From Ilumatobacter sp. (GTDB lineage Bacteria > Actinomycetota > Acidimicrobiia > Acidimicrobiales > Ilumatobacteraceae): 42,211 nucleotides of DNA. Positions 1 to 7,836 of this stretch are shown here, in pieces. The notes below the pieces were generated by a model. That model searched no databases. It was not told where the DNA came from and saw only the letters and a list, made by a program, of their open reading frames with translations. The position numbers were made by a program, and so were the translations under genes. Where the stretch lies: positions 1 through 42,211 of the forward strand of contig JABDKP010000089.1 in assembly GCA_013002175.1 (NCBI GenBank), read 5' to 3'. The first letter of the stretch is position 1. Each line of letters begins with the position of its first letter.

Positions 1-1088
1 GTGCGCTCGAGCTCGTTGAGCAGTGTCGACATCAGCTTCGTTCCCGAGCTGCCGAGCGGGTGACCGAGCGCGATTGCGCCGCCGTTGACGTTGACCTTGC
101 TCATGTCGGCGCCGGTCTCCTGCTGCCACGCGAGCACGACGGAGGCGAACGCCTCGTTGACCTCGAACAGGTCGATGTCGTCGATCGTCAGGCCGGTCTT
201 CTCGAGGATCTTCTTCGTCGCCGGGATCGGGCCCTTCAGCATCGTCACCGGGTCGGTCCCCGCGAGGGCGAAGGCGTGGAAGCGCGCCCGCGGCTTCATC
301 CCGAGCTCGTCGGCCTTCTCCTTGCTCATGATCAGCACGGCGGACGCACCGTCGGAGATCTGCGAGGAGTTGCCGGCGGTGATCTTGCCGTCCTCCTTGA
401 ACGCCGGCTTGAGCTTGGCGAGCGTCTCGGCGGTCGTGCCGTCCCGGATGCCCTCGTCCTGCTTGACGATCACTGTCTCGCCGTCGAGGTCGACTTCGAT
501 CGGGAGGATCTCGTTGTCGAAGCGGCCTTCGTCGCGTGCCTGGGCGGCACGCTGCTGGCTCTGGGCCCCGAACGCGTCGAGGTCCTCGCGGGTGATGCCG
601 TACTCGTCGGCGATCATGTCGGCGCCGATGCCCTGCGGCGGCAGCCCGGTCTCGGCGTAGCGATCCTGCATCTGCTGTGGGAACGGGAACCCCATGCCCT
701 GGACGATCGACGCGCCCATCGGCGTGCGGGTCATCACCTCGACGCCGGCGGCGATGACGACGTCGTACGCGCCGGCCATCACGCCCTGCGCAGCGAAGTG
801 CATCGACTGCTGCGACGAGCCGCATTGGCGGTCGACGGTGGTCGACGGCACCTCCTCTGGCCAGCCGGCGGTGAGCACCGCGTTGCGACCGATGTTCAGC
901 GACTGCTCGCCGACCTGCATGACGCAGCCCATGATGACGTCGTCGACGTCCATCGGATCGAGGTTGTTGCGCTCGGCGAGCGCCTTCAACGTCTCGGCCG
1001 CGAGGGCCGCGGCCTGCCAGTCCTTGAGTTGCCCGTTGCGCTTGCCGCCGGGGGTGCGGACGGCGTCGACGATCACTGCTTCGGTCAT
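1..1088 (-). CDS. Acetyl-CoA acetyltransferase (thiolase), 3' end cut by window edge
   Basis: Thiolase-family enzyme that condenses or cleaves acyl-CoA and acetyl-CoA in fatty-acid or sterol-side-chain metabolism. Translation from the ATG at 1088 begins MTEAVIVDAVRTPGGKRNG, the usual thiolase N-terminus. The acyl-accepting cysteine is Cys89 in the context VDRQCGSSQQS. The late motif GGAIALGHPLGSSG, carrying the active-site His, lies just before the edge. About 362 codons are visible; family members run near 390-400 residues, so roughly the last 30 residues, including the second catalytic Cys (CxGGG motif), lie outside the window. It is transcribed towards the edge, with a MarR regulator immediately upstream and an acyl-CoA dehydrogenase divergent beyond that. 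That setting suggests lipid beta-oxidation. The family call is firm; the substrate is not known. Confidence 0.93.
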   Translation of the reverse strand, partial: MTEAVIVDAVRTPGGKRNGQLKDWQAAALAAETLKALAERNNLDPMDVDDVIMGCVMQVGEQSLNIGRNAVLTAGWPEEVPSTTVDRQCGSSQQSMHFAAQGVMAGAYDVVIAAGVEVMTRTPMGASIVQGMGFPFPQQMQDRYAETGLPPQGIGADMIADEYGITREDLDAFGAQSQQRAAQARDEGRFDNEILPIEVDLDGETVIVKQDEGIRDGTTAETLAKLKPAFKEDGKITAGNSSQISDGASAVLIMSKEKADELGMKPRARFHAFALAGTDPVTMLKGPIPATKKILEKTGLTIDDIDLFEVNEAFASVVLAWQQETGADMSKVNVNGGAIALGHPLGSSGTKLMSTLLNELER

Positions 1089-1111
1089 GGTGGTGGTTCT
1101 CCGTTGTCGTC

Positions 1112-1576
1112 TCATTGGTTGATGGCGGATTGCAGGTTCTGTTGCAGGCGGGTGAGCACCCACGAGAGGGCTTGGCGTTCCTCGCGGCCGATGCCGTGGC
1201 GGAGTTCGCCGCGCAGCACCTCGTCGACGTCGGCGATGCGGCCGGCCATCGCGCGACCGGCGTCGGTGATGTCGACCCGCCAGACGCGCCGGTCGTGCGG
1301 GTCGGGGTGGCGTGCGACGAGGCCGCGGTCGGACAGATGGTCGACGACCGACCCGATCGCGGCACGACCGATACCGAGGTGGTCGGCGAGCCGGGTCTGG
1401 GTGGTCGCACCGAACTCGGCCACGTAGCCGAGCAGGCTCGCCTGGGTGAGGTTGAGATCGAGCGGTTCGAGCCGGAGGTCGAATGCCTCGCGCACGAGGC
1501 GCGCCGTCGCCATCAGCGTCGACTCGACACGCAACCAGGGTGGGGCGTCGAGTTCGTTGTTGGTCAGGCTGCTCAT
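1112..1576 (-). CDS. MarR-family transcriptional regulator
   Basis: A 154-residue winged-helix DNA-binding protein. The stretch TQTRLADHLGIGRAAIGSVVDHL is a typical MarR recognition-helix region, followed by a wing with DPHDRRVWRVDITDAGRA, where the DxRxxRVxLTxxG pattern is recognisable. The ATG at 1576 is preferred over an upstream in-frame start at 1630 because GGAG lies four bases before it and the family start aligns there (MSSLTNNELDAPP). It sits 23 bases upstream of the thiolase on the same strand, so the two are probably co-transcribed. It is divergent from the acyl-CoA dehydrogenase. A reasonable inference is that it represses both directions from the AT-rich inverted repeat at 1595-1618. 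The ligand is unknown, perhaps an acyl-CoA or aromatic acid. Confidence 0.9.
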   Translation of the reverse strand: MSSLTNNELDAPPWLRVESTLMATARLVREAFDLRLEPLDLNLTQASLLGYVAEFGATTQTRLADHLGIGRAAIGSVVDHLSDRGLVARHPDPHDRRVWRVDITDAGRAMAGRIADVDEVLRGELRHGIGREERQALSWVLTRLQQNLQSAINQ

Positions 1577-1594
1577 GTCACTCCGTCTGGACAC

Positions 1595-1618
1595 ATACTG
1601 TACGACGCCATACAATAC
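1595..1618. promoter_or_regulatory. Imperfect inverted repeat, candidate MarR operator
   Basis: The half-sites ATACTGTA and TACAATAC are separated by 8 bases and match as an inverted repeat at six of eight positions. The site is AT-rich in a GC-rich region and lies 19 bases upstream of the marR-like start codon, in the divergent interval before the acyl-CoA dehydrogenase gene. Autoregulation by the adjacent MarR protein is inferred, not shown. Confidence 0.45.
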
Positions 1619-1644
1619 GACGCAAACCACCCCGGTGTCAGGCA

Positions 1645-1668
1645 GGGGTCAGGCAGGTGTCTGACCCC
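1645..1668. repeat. Hairpin with GGGGTCAG / CTGACCCC arms
   Basis: A perfect 8-base inverted repeat with an 8-base loop, in the divergent interval between the MarR gene and the acyl-CoA dehydrogenase. The preceding bases repeat the word GTCAGGCAGG, and a similar GGTCAGGCTGGGGTCAGG lies at about 3020-3037. It looks like part of the intergenic palindrome family seen in the first 6 kb rather than a simple terminator, because no gene ends here. Confidence 0.5.
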
Positions 1669-1735
1669 CTTGTGGCGGGCTGCATGACAGAACTGGGTGT
1701 GGTCCGTCCCCGACCTGCGCACATCAGGAGCACCC

Positions 1736-2986
1736 ATGAGCGACACCGACACGACGACCGGCACGACGACCGGCACGACGACCGGCACGATCACCGAGCA
1801 GGAGGCGGCCGAGTTCCGTCAACGGTGCGTCGACTTCATGGAGGCACACGGCCAGGCCCACGGCGAGGATCTGCCGAGTTCGGACGTCCAGCGGGCGTTC
1901 CTCGCCGCAGCAGCCGAGGCGGGTCTCGGCGGTATCCCCTACCCCGCTGAGTTCGGTGGCGGCGGCCTGACGATGGCGCACGAGAAGATCTGGCGCGAAG
2001 TCAAGGGCAAGTACCGGATGATGGACAGCGAGTACATCATCAGCCACGGGATGTGCCTGCCGATGCTCCACGAGTACGGCACGGCCGAACAGAAGCAGCG
2101 GTACATGGCCGACATCATCTCCGGCGCCACGATGTGGTGCCAGATGTTCTCCGAGCCGGGCGCCGGCTCCGACGTCGCCAGCTTGCAGTCCCGCGCGGAA
2201 CTCGACGGCGACGAGTGGATTCTCAACGGTCAGAAGGTGTGGACGACGCTCGCCCACAAGTCCGACTACGGGATCGTCGTGGCGCGCACCGACCCGGAAC
2301 TCGTCAAGCACGCGGGCCTGTCGATGTTCATCCTCGACATGCGGGCGCCGGGCGTCGAGATCCGCCCGATCCACCAGATCGACGGCGGCCGCCACTTCAA
2401 CGAGGTGTTCTTCACCGACGTGCGGATCCCCACGGACCATCTCCTCGGCGAGTACAACGCCGGCTGGAAGCTGGCGACGGCGATGCTGATGTACGAGCGC
2501 GTCGCCATCGGTGGTGCGGGGTCGGGCCAGATCAACCAACCGACGTTCAAGCTCCTCGCGAAGGCGGCGCGCGAGAACGGCAAGATCGACGATCCGGTCG
2601 TGCGCGACCAGCTGATGCAGATCTACTCGATGGAGACGACCAAGGCGATGGTCGCCCAACGCAACCGTGCCGAGCAGCAGGCCGGCAAGACACCCGGCCC
2701 GGGCGGCTCGCTGGGCAAGCTGTTCGGGTCGAACATCGCGTGGAAGATGCGCGAGGTCGCCCTCGAGATCGCCGGACCCGGATCGATCGCATGGGACCCC
2801 GGCGACGCGACCGGCGCCGAACGCCAGCGAATCGTGCTGAACAGCTTCAGTTCCAGCATCGCCGGCGGTACCGACGAGATCCAGCGCAACATCATCGGCG
2901 ACCGGGTGCTCGGCTTGCCCCGTGAGCCCTCGGTCGACAAGGGCGTACCCTTCAAGGACCTCAAGGTCGGCACCCAATCCGGCTGA
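1736..2986 (+). CDS. Acyl-CoA dehydrogenase
   Basis: A 416-residue FAD-dependent acyl-CoA dehydrogenase that introduces the alpha,beta double bond of an acyl-CoA. Visible family features are the FAD/substrate segment MFSEPGAGSDVAS (about residue 130), WILNGQKVWTT, and the C-terminal signature GGTDEIQRNIIGDRVLGLP. The ATG at 1736 follows AGGAG with suitable spacing; the longer reading from 1697 lacks a ribosome site. The N-terminus carries an unusual Thr-rich run encoded by three direct repeats of a 12-base unit (about 1753-1790), probably slippage-prone. Divergence from the MarR-thiolase pair suggests shared control. The chain length or steroid substrate cannot be told from sequence. Confidence 0.94.
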   Translation: MSDTDTTTGTTTGTTTGTITEQEAAEFRQRCVDFMEAHGQAHGEDLPSSDVQRAFLAAAAEAGLGGIPYPAEFGGGGLTMAHEKIWREVKGKYRMMDSEYIISHGMCLPMLHEYGTAEQKQRYMADIISGATMWCQMFSEPGAGSDVASLQSRAELDGDEWILNGQKVWTTLAHKSDYGIVVARTDPELVKHAGLSMFILDMRAPGVEIRPIHQIDGGRHFNEVFFTDVRIPTDHLLGEYNAGWKLATAMLMYERVAIGGAGSGQINQPTFKLLAKAARENGKIDDPVVRDQLMQIYSMETTKAMVAQRNRAEQQAGKTPGPGGSLGKLFGSNIAWKMREVALEIAGPGSIAWDPGDATGAERQRIVLNSFSSSIAGGTDEIQRNIIGDRVLGLPREPSVDKGVPFKDLKVGTQSG

Positions 2987-2995
2987 GTGTTCAAC

Positions 2996-3012
2996 CTGGT
3001 GCCAGGCACCAG
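2996..3012 (+). terminator. Palindrome CTGGTGCC-A-GGCACCAG, probable terminator
   Basis: A perfect inverted repeat with 8-base arms and a single central base, 9 bases after the acyl-CoA dehydrogenase stop codon. It belongs to the GTGCCnGGCAC palindrome family also found at 3427-3459, 5579-5611 and 5618-5648. There is no U-tract, so a terminator role rests only on position. Confidence 0.5.
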
Positions 3013-3101
3013 ATGTCACGGTCAGGCTGGGGTCAGGTCGATCTGCGCATGCTGACGATGTCCGGAGCGCCCGGGCGACATCCAACGCAGAAGGAGACGG
3101 T

Positions 3102-3425
3102 ATGAACAGCAAGGCACTCGCCATCGGGGGCATCGTCGTCGTCAGTGCTGCGCTCGCCATCAGCGGCGCCGTGATGGCATCGAACGGCGGCGGCGACGAC
3201 AACGAGACACCGATCACCGGCGATGCGCTCACGCGCGCGAGCGCCGTGGCACTCGACCACCTCGGCGAAGGCCAGGTCACCGAGACCGAGGTCGGCGACG
3301 AGGACAGCTACTACGAGGTCGAAGTGCGACTCGACGACGGCAGCGAGGTCGATGTCCAGCTCGACGAACAGTTCAACGTCGTCAGCGCCCACCCCGATTC
3401 TCCCGACAAGAACGACAACGACTGA
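3102..3425 (+). CDS. PepSY-domain exported or membrane-anchored protein
   Basis: A 107-residue protein. Residues about 5-27 form one hydrophobic segment (ALAIGGIVVVSAALAISGAVMA), a signal anchor or uncleaved signal. The remainder, ITGDALTRASAVALDHL through YYEVEVRLDDGSEVDVQLDEQFNVV, matches the PepSY repeat (helix, then a three-stranded sheet). PepSY domains are known as extracytoplasmic inhibitory or sensory modules. GGAG lies six bases before the ATG. The gene is convergent with, and only 32 bases from the end of, a histidine kinase/response regulator operon. PepSY proteins are often linked to two-component systems, so a sensory accessory role is plausible but inferred. The protein is very acidic outside the anchor. 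Confidence 0.82.
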   Translation: MNSKALAIGGIVVVSAALAISGAVMASNGGGDDNETPITGDALTRASAVALDHLGEGQVTETEVGDEDSYYEVEVRLDDGSEVDVQLDEQFNVVSAHPDSPDKNDND

Positions 3426-3426
3426 C

Positions 3427-3459
3427 GAGTCGCAGTTGTGCCCGGCACAACTTCGACTC
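3427..3459. terminator. Bidirectional terminator-like palindrome between convergent genes
   Basis: Inverted repeat with 16-base arms around one central base and a single mismatch; the core is TTGTGCC-C-GGCACAA. It begins two bases after the PepSY gene stop and overlaps the stop codon of the convergent histidine kinase gene, as expected for a shared terminator. The core is the same as in the palindrome at 5618-5648. Confidence 0.65.
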
Positions 3460-4834
3460 AGGCGCCGGGGAGTTCGATCACGAATCGCGCTCCCCGGCGC
3501 TGTTCGCTGTCCACGGTGATCGTGCCGCCGTGACGCTCGACGATGTCGCGGGCGATCGCGAGGCCGAGGCCGGTCCCGCCTCCGTCGGCCGCCCGTGCCA
3601 CATCGAGCCGGGCGAAGCGGTCGAACACGCGGTCGGCGTCGTCGGGTGAGACGCCCGGTCCGTCGTCGACGACAGCCAGCCGCACCAGTCCGCCCCCATC
3701 ACCGGGCCGTTCGACCTGGGCGAGTTCGACCGCGACCGTCGAGGCCGCATGACGCGCCGCGTTGTCGAGGAGGTTGCGCACGACACGCCGGAGCTGGGCA
3801 CTGTCGCCGACGAGGTGCGCCGCGGACACCGCGTGAACGTCGACGGTCACGTCGCAGCGGGCGCGGATCGCCTCGACCTCCGAGAACACGATGTCGTCGA
3901 GATCCACCGGGCGCGGCGTGACCGTCGACTCCTGCGCATCCGATCGTGCCAACACCAGCAGGTCGTCGACGAGCGCCGCCATCGCCTCGATCTCGACGAT
4001 CGCGCTGGCGCGCACGTCGTCGAAGTCGGCCGCCGACGCGACCGCAGCGACGTCGAGTTCGGCGCGCAGCCGGGCGAGCGGGCTGCGCAGCTCGTGCGAG
4101 GCATCGGCGACGAAACGTTGCTGCCTGGCCGTCACCTCCTCGACGCGGGCCAGCATCGCGTTCATCGTGGCCGCCAGCCGGTCGACCTCGTCACCGGTGC
4201 CCGGCTCGGGCACGCGCCGCGCCAGGTCACTGCCGGTGACCGACGCGACCTCGGCGCGGATCAAATCGACCGGACGAAGCGTTCGTCCGACGAGCCACCA
4301 CACGACCGCCGAGAGCAGCGCGACGGTGACGGGGATCATCGTCAGCAGCACCGAGCGGAGGTTTCCCTCGAGATCGCGGACGTCGTCGGTGTTCGCCGCC
4401 ACATGCACGACGAGCGGCCCGGCGGCACTGTCGATGCGGCGCGAGACGATCCGGTACTCATCGTCGTCGATCGGCACGACCGGCGCGGTCGACACTCGTT
4501 CCACACCGGTCGGTGCCTCGGCGATCGGCCCGACGCCGACTGCGTTCGCAGTCCCGGCGATCACTTCGCCGTCGAGCCGCACGAACTGCACGAGGGTGTC
4601 GTCGCCCGCCGCGTTCGCCAGCACGAGCGGGGTCGTCGAGCCGTCGAGGTCGAGGTCGGCCGATCGGAGGTCGTCGATGCGGCTGCGCAACGACCGGTCG
4701 AGGTCGTCGCTGAGCTGGTCCCGCTGGGCATCGAGGACGAACGCACCCACAGCGATCAGCACGACGCCGACCGCGACGCCGGCCATCGCCGTGATCCGGA
4801 ACCGCACACTCCGGACGATCGTTGCGACGCTCAT
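3458..4834 (-). CDS. Two-component sensor histidine kinase
   Basis: A 458-residue membrane histidine kinase. There is a first membrane helix at about residues 14-34, an extracytoplasmic sensor region to about 158, and a second helix at about 161-183. A HAMP domain follows, then a HisKA domain with the phospho-accepting His247 in DASHELRSPLARLR. The ATPase domain has NLLDNAARHA (N box), DDGPGVS (G1) and GTGLGLAI (G2). The start codon ATG at 4834 overlaps the stop of the response regulator by one base (TGATG), so the two are translationally coupled. A longer in-frame reading through to 6049 is a shadow of neighbouring genes. The signal is unknown; the convergent PepSY gene is a candidate accessory. 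Confidence 0.94.
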   Translation of the reverse strand: MSVATIVRSVRFRITAMAGVAVGVVLIAVGAFVLDAQRDQLSDDLDRSLRSRIDDLRSADLDLDGSTTPLVLANAAGDDTLVQFVRLDGEVIAGTANAVGVGPIAEAPTGVERVSTAPVVPIDDDEYRIVSRRIDSAAGPLVVHVAANTDDVRDLEGNLRSVLLTMIPVTVALLSAVVWWLVGRTLRPVDLIRAEVASVTGSDLARRVPEPGTGDEVDRLAATMNAMLARVEEVTARQQRFVADASHELRSPLARLRAELDVAAVASAADFDDVRASAIVEIEAMAALVDDLLVLARSDAQESTVTPRPVDLDDIVFSEVEAIRARCDVTVDVHAVSAAHLVGDSAQLRRVVRNLLDNAARHAASTVAVELAQVERPGDGGGLVRLAVVDDGPGVSPDDADRVFDRFARLDVARAADGGGTGLGLAIARDIVERHGGTITVDSEQRRGARFVIELPGA

Positions 4835-5511
4835 CAGCCGCCGTCCGGGTCGAGGCGGTAGCCCTGCCCGCGGAGCGTTTCGATCGATCGGCGTCCGAAC
4901 GGCTCGTCGACCCGCCGTCGCAACCGCCGCACATAGACCTCGACGATGTTCGGGTCGCCGTCGAAGTCGTACGACCACACCCCGCCGAGGATCTCGTGCT
5001 TGCTCAGCACCTGGCCGACGCGACGCATGAAGAACTCGAGCACCTCGAACTGCCGTGCGGTGAGCACGACCTCGTCGTCGCCGCGCCAGACGCGACGCCG
5101 CACCGGGTCGATCCGGAGGTCGCCGGCGGCGAGCGGTGCCGGGTTGCCGCCCGCGGACCGGCGCAGCAGCGCCCTGATCCGCGCGACGAGGCTGACCATC
5201 GAGAACGGCTTCGTCACGTAGTCGTCCGCGCCGGTGTCCAACGCCTCGGCTTCGTCGAGGTCGCCGTCCTTCGCGGTCAACATCAGCACTGGCGTCCAGT
5301 TGTCGGCCTCGCGTAGGTCCCGGCACACCTCGTAGCCATTGCGGCCCGGCAGCATGATGTCGAGCACGATCAAGTCGTAGGCACCCTCGTTCGCCATCCA
5401 CAGACCGTCGAGCCCGTCGCGGGCGACGTCGACGCTGAACGACTCGGACTCGAGGCCGCGGCGCACCGCGCCTGCGATCTTCACGTCGTCTTCGACCACC
5501 AGGATCTTCAC
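4834..5511 (-). CDS. OmpR-family response regulator
   Basis: A 225-residue regulator. The receiver domain starts KILVVEDD, with the phospho-acceptor Asp51 in VLDIMLPG, the conserved Thr in MLTAKD and the Lys in VTKPF. The C-terminal half is a winged-helix DNA-binding domain ending in VYVRRLRRRVDEPF and TLRGQGYRL. The start is the GTG at 5511 because GGAGG lies four bases upstream and it gives the standard VKILVVEDD beginning; an ATG at 5616 would add 35 unrelated residues and run through a palindrome. It is the first gene of the operon with the kinase. Targets are unknown. Confidence 0.94.
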   Translation of the reverse strand: MKILVVEDDVKIAGAVRRGLESESFSVDVARDGLDGLWMANEGAYDLIVLDIMLPGRNGYEVCRDLREADNWTPVLMLTAKDGDLDEAEALDTGADDYVTKPFSMVSLVARIRALLRRSAGGNPAPLAAGDLRIDPVRRRVWRGDDEVVLTARQFEVLEFFMRRVGQVLSKHEILGGVWSYDFDGDPNIVEVYVRRLRRRVDEPFGRRSIETLRGQGYRLDPDGG

Positions 5512-5578
5512 CGCGCCTCCGGGGCGAGTCTTGCAGCCGAACCTGACTCCCCGCTGACGCGCCGCACCGGCATCTCGG

Positions 5579-5611
5579 GAGTCGTCGCCGCGCCTGGCAC
5601 AACGACGACTC
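5579..5611. repeat. Palindromic intergenic repeat, GAGTCGTCG / CGACGACTC arms
   Basis: A perfect 9-base inverted repeat with a 15-base loop that contains GCCTGGCACAA, half of the neighbouring palindrome. It lies between the response regulator start and the palindrome at 5618-5648. It appears to be a diverged second copy of the same element. Confidence 0.55.
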
Positions 5612-5617
5612 GACATC

Positions 5618-5648
5618 CGTCAAAGTTGTGCCTGGCACAACTTTGACG
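5618..5648 (-). terminator. 31-base perfect palindrome, probable terminator or REP-like element
   Basis: Perfect inverted repeat with 15-base arms and one central base; the core is TTGTGCC-T-GGCACAA. It lies four bases after the stop codon of the SpoIIE-type phosphatase on the minus strand and could terminate that transcript before the response regulator gene. There is no run of U, so it may be a REP-like element rather than a classical terminator. Confidence 0.6.
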
Positions 5649-5652
5649 TCGG

Positions 5653-7836
5653 TCAGGACGGGTCGGCTGGGCTGTCGCCGGTGCGGGTGACACAGACGAC
5701 GACGATGTCGTCGGTCGGCTCGGCGCCGTCGAGCATCGATGTCATCAACGCATGCGCATGACCGTCCGGCTCGGTGAAGTCGGTGCTCGTGAGCAGCGCG
5801 CGGAGCCGGTCGACCTCGTCGTCGACGTGGCCGTCGCGACGCTCGACGAGGCCGTCGGTGAACACCGCGAGCGTGTCGCCGAGCTCGATCGTGATCTCGG
5901 CGTCGCTGCGCAGTTCGCCGGCGACGCCGAGCAGTGGCGACCGGCCGTCTTCGAGGATCAGCGTCGTGCCGTCGGCGCGCCGCAGGACCGGATGAGGGTG
6001 GCCCGCACATCCGTACCGCCCGGCGCCGCCGGCGTCGAGCATCACGCAACCGACCGAGGAGTACAGGACGCCGAGCGTCGAACTCGCGAACTCGTCGAGC
6101 CCGCGCAGCAACGCGGCAGGGGTCGAGAGCACGAGCGCAAGCGCCTTCGCCGCGCTGCGCAACTGCCCCATTGCCGCGGCGGCGCCGAGGCCGTGGCCGA
6201 CCACATCGGCCACGACGACGACGAGTCGCCCGTCCTCGAACGCGGTGACGTCGAACAGGTCACCGCCGACGACGAGGTGATCGCTGCCCGGCACGTAGGT
6301 CGTGTCGACGTGCCACCCCGGAGCGTCCGGCACCTCCGCCAGCAGGCTCTGCTGCAGCGTGACCGCCACCCGGTGTTCGAGGTCGAACTGCTGGCCCCTG
6401 CGGATCGCCTGGGCGGCCTGCTCGACGAACAGTTGGATCAGCTTCGTGTCGTCGTCGTCCGGCGGACCCTCCTCGTCGAAGACGAGCACCCACGCACCGA
6501 GCGGCCCGTCGCCGTCGAGCAGCGGCGCGCCGACGACCCGGCCGAAGCACTGCTCGTCGAGAATCGGGCTCGTCGGGAACGACTCGATGAGCGCGGCGCG
6601 GGACTCCCGCACCACAACCTTCCCGGTCCGGATCACCTCCCCCGCAATCGTCGACTCGTCGACGTCGACCGCCTCGGTCTCCTCGCCACCGAGACCACCG
6701 CCACGCGCGAAGAGGATCTTCGTCCTCGTCTCGTCCAGCAACGCAACCCGCACCCCGACGGCGCCGAGCAACGTGGTCGCACTCTCGACGATCGAGTCGA
6801 TCACGTCGTCGAGGGTGACCGCACCGGCGAGCAGGGAGGTGAACCGTTGCAGGCTCGACAGCCGGGCCCGGCTCCGCCGCTCCGCCTCGAGCGCCGCGGT
6901 GCGACTGAGCGCGAGTTCCGCCTGCGCGGACAACGACCGCACGACGCGCAACTCCTGCTCGTCGAAGTCGTGCAGCTCGTCGAACCCGTACGAGATGACG
7001 CCGCTGAGCTCGGCGCCGTCGAGCAGCGGCGCGATCACAGCCGACCGACGGCCCGCTTCGAGCAGCCAGCCGCAGAGCAACGGGTACGCCTTGCGAGCCT
7101 GCTCGCAGTCGGCAAGGACGACCAACTCGCCGTCGAGCAATCGGTCGAGCGCTGCGCCGCCATCGGGGAACTCGATCCGGTCGACGGACGCCGACGGCGT
7201 GACCGGCGCGGCGCGAACCGCCGCCCGTTCACCAGGCTCGAACAGCCACACCGAGCACGTGACCCCGGTGACCGACGTTGCGCCCCGCGTCCGGATGACC
7301 TCGACCACCTCGTCGACGGTCGTGGCGGTCGCGAGGCCTGCGACGACGTCGTAGAGGAACTGCAGGCGCGCCTCGGAGAGCTCGGCGAGCCGCCGCTCCA
7401 GCACGAGTTCCTGCTCGTACCGACGCCGCTCGGTTGCGTCGAACACCACCGTCTCGATCACCGCCTCGCCCGTGCTCGGGCGGACGCGGCGCGCGACGTT
7501 GATCAGCACCGGCAGGCGGCTCCCGTCGGCGCACACCAGCTCGACGGCGATCTCGCGGACCTCCTCGTTCATGTCGAGGATCGGCCGCACGTGCGTGTCG
7601 TAGTAGATCCGCCCGCCGGGAGCGAGGAGCTGTTGGAACGTTCGCTGCCCGACGAGCTCGGACCGGTCGAAGCCGACCCACCGGGCGAACGTGCTGTTGA
7701 CGTGATCGATGCGGCCGTCGGGCCCCGCGGTGATGTAGCCCATCGGGCTCGTGTCGACGAGCCGCGCCAGATCGTCGACCGGGATCTTCGGTTTGGTCGC
7801 CGCCTGACCGCCGCCGGGAGTTGGTGGAGCGGTCAC
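5653..7836 (-). CDS. rsbP: RsbP-like PAS-GAF-GAF-SpoIIE serine phosphatase
   Basis: A 727-residue cytoplasmic PP2C-type phosphatase. Residues about 20-138 form a PAS domain (LVDTSPMGYITAGPDGRIDHVN, ending FDATERRRYEQEL). Then come a helical linker, two GAF domains (about 160-315 and 330-485) and a SpoIIE/PP2C domain from about 490. The metal-binding aspartates are visible in GGDLFDV (about 526), ADVVGHG (about 544), FTDGLVE and TDDIVVV. It starts at the GTG at 7836, overlapping the stop of the RsbQ-like gene by four bases (GTGA). In Bacillus, RsbP (PAS-PP2C) dephosphorylates the anti-sigma antagonist RsbV when RsbQ is present; the gene order here is the same, but two GAF domains are added. 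The antagonist and sigma factor are not in the window. The family is certain; the exact partner is inferred. Confidence 0.9.
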   Translation of the reverse strand: MTAPPTPGGGQAATKPKIPVDDLARLVDTSPMGYITAGPDGRIDHVNSTFARWVGFDRSELVGQRTFQQLLAPGGRIYYDTHVRPILDMNEEVREIAVELVCADGSRLPVLINVARRVRPSTGEAVIETVVFDATERRRYEQELVLERRLAELSEARLQFLYDVVAGLATATTVDEVVEVIRTRGATSVTGVTCSVWLFEPGERAAVRAAPVTPSASVDRIEFPDGGAALDRLLDGELVVLADCEQARKAYPLLCGWLLEAGRRSAVIAPLLDGAELSGVISYGFDELHDFDEQELRVVRSLSAQAELALSRTAALEAERRSRARLSSLQRFTSLLAGAVTLDDVIDSIVESATTLLGAVGVRVALLDETRTKILFARGGGLGGEETEAVDVDESTIAGEVIRTGKVVVRESRAALIESFPTSPILDEQCFGRVVGAPLLDGDGPLGAWVLVFDEEGPPDDDDTKLIQLFVEQAAQAIRRGQQFDLEHRVAVTLQQSLLAEVPDAPGWHVDTTYVPGSDHLVVGGDLFDVTAFEDGRLVVVVADVVGHGLGAAAAMGQLRSAAKALALVLSTPAALLRGLDEFASSTLGVLYSSVGCVMLDAGGAGRYGCAGHPHPVLRRADGTTLILEDGRSPLLGVAGELRSDAEITIELGDTLAVFTDGLVERRDGHVDDEVDRLRALLTSTDFTEPDGHAHALMTSMLDGAEPTDDIVVVCVTRTGDSPADPS

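Noticed and set aside
60-1427. Long plus-strand frame of 455 residues over the thiolase and MarR genes
   Set aside because: It is a complementary-strand shadow caused by high GC; its residues match no family, while the minus strand gives two clear proteins.
1724-3280. 518-residue minus-strand frame opposite the acyl-CoA dehydrogenase
   Set aside because: Low-complexity, His/Arg/Asp/Leu-biased antisense frame; the plus strand carries the full dehydrogenase and PepSY gene.
3458-6049. An 863-residue minus-strand reading frame apparently spanning kinase, regulator and part of the phosphatase
   Set aside because: Only the last 458 codons form a real protein (histidine kinase from 4834). The upstream part is Arg-rich antisense-like shadow of the response regulator and phosphatase, which are intact in other frames.
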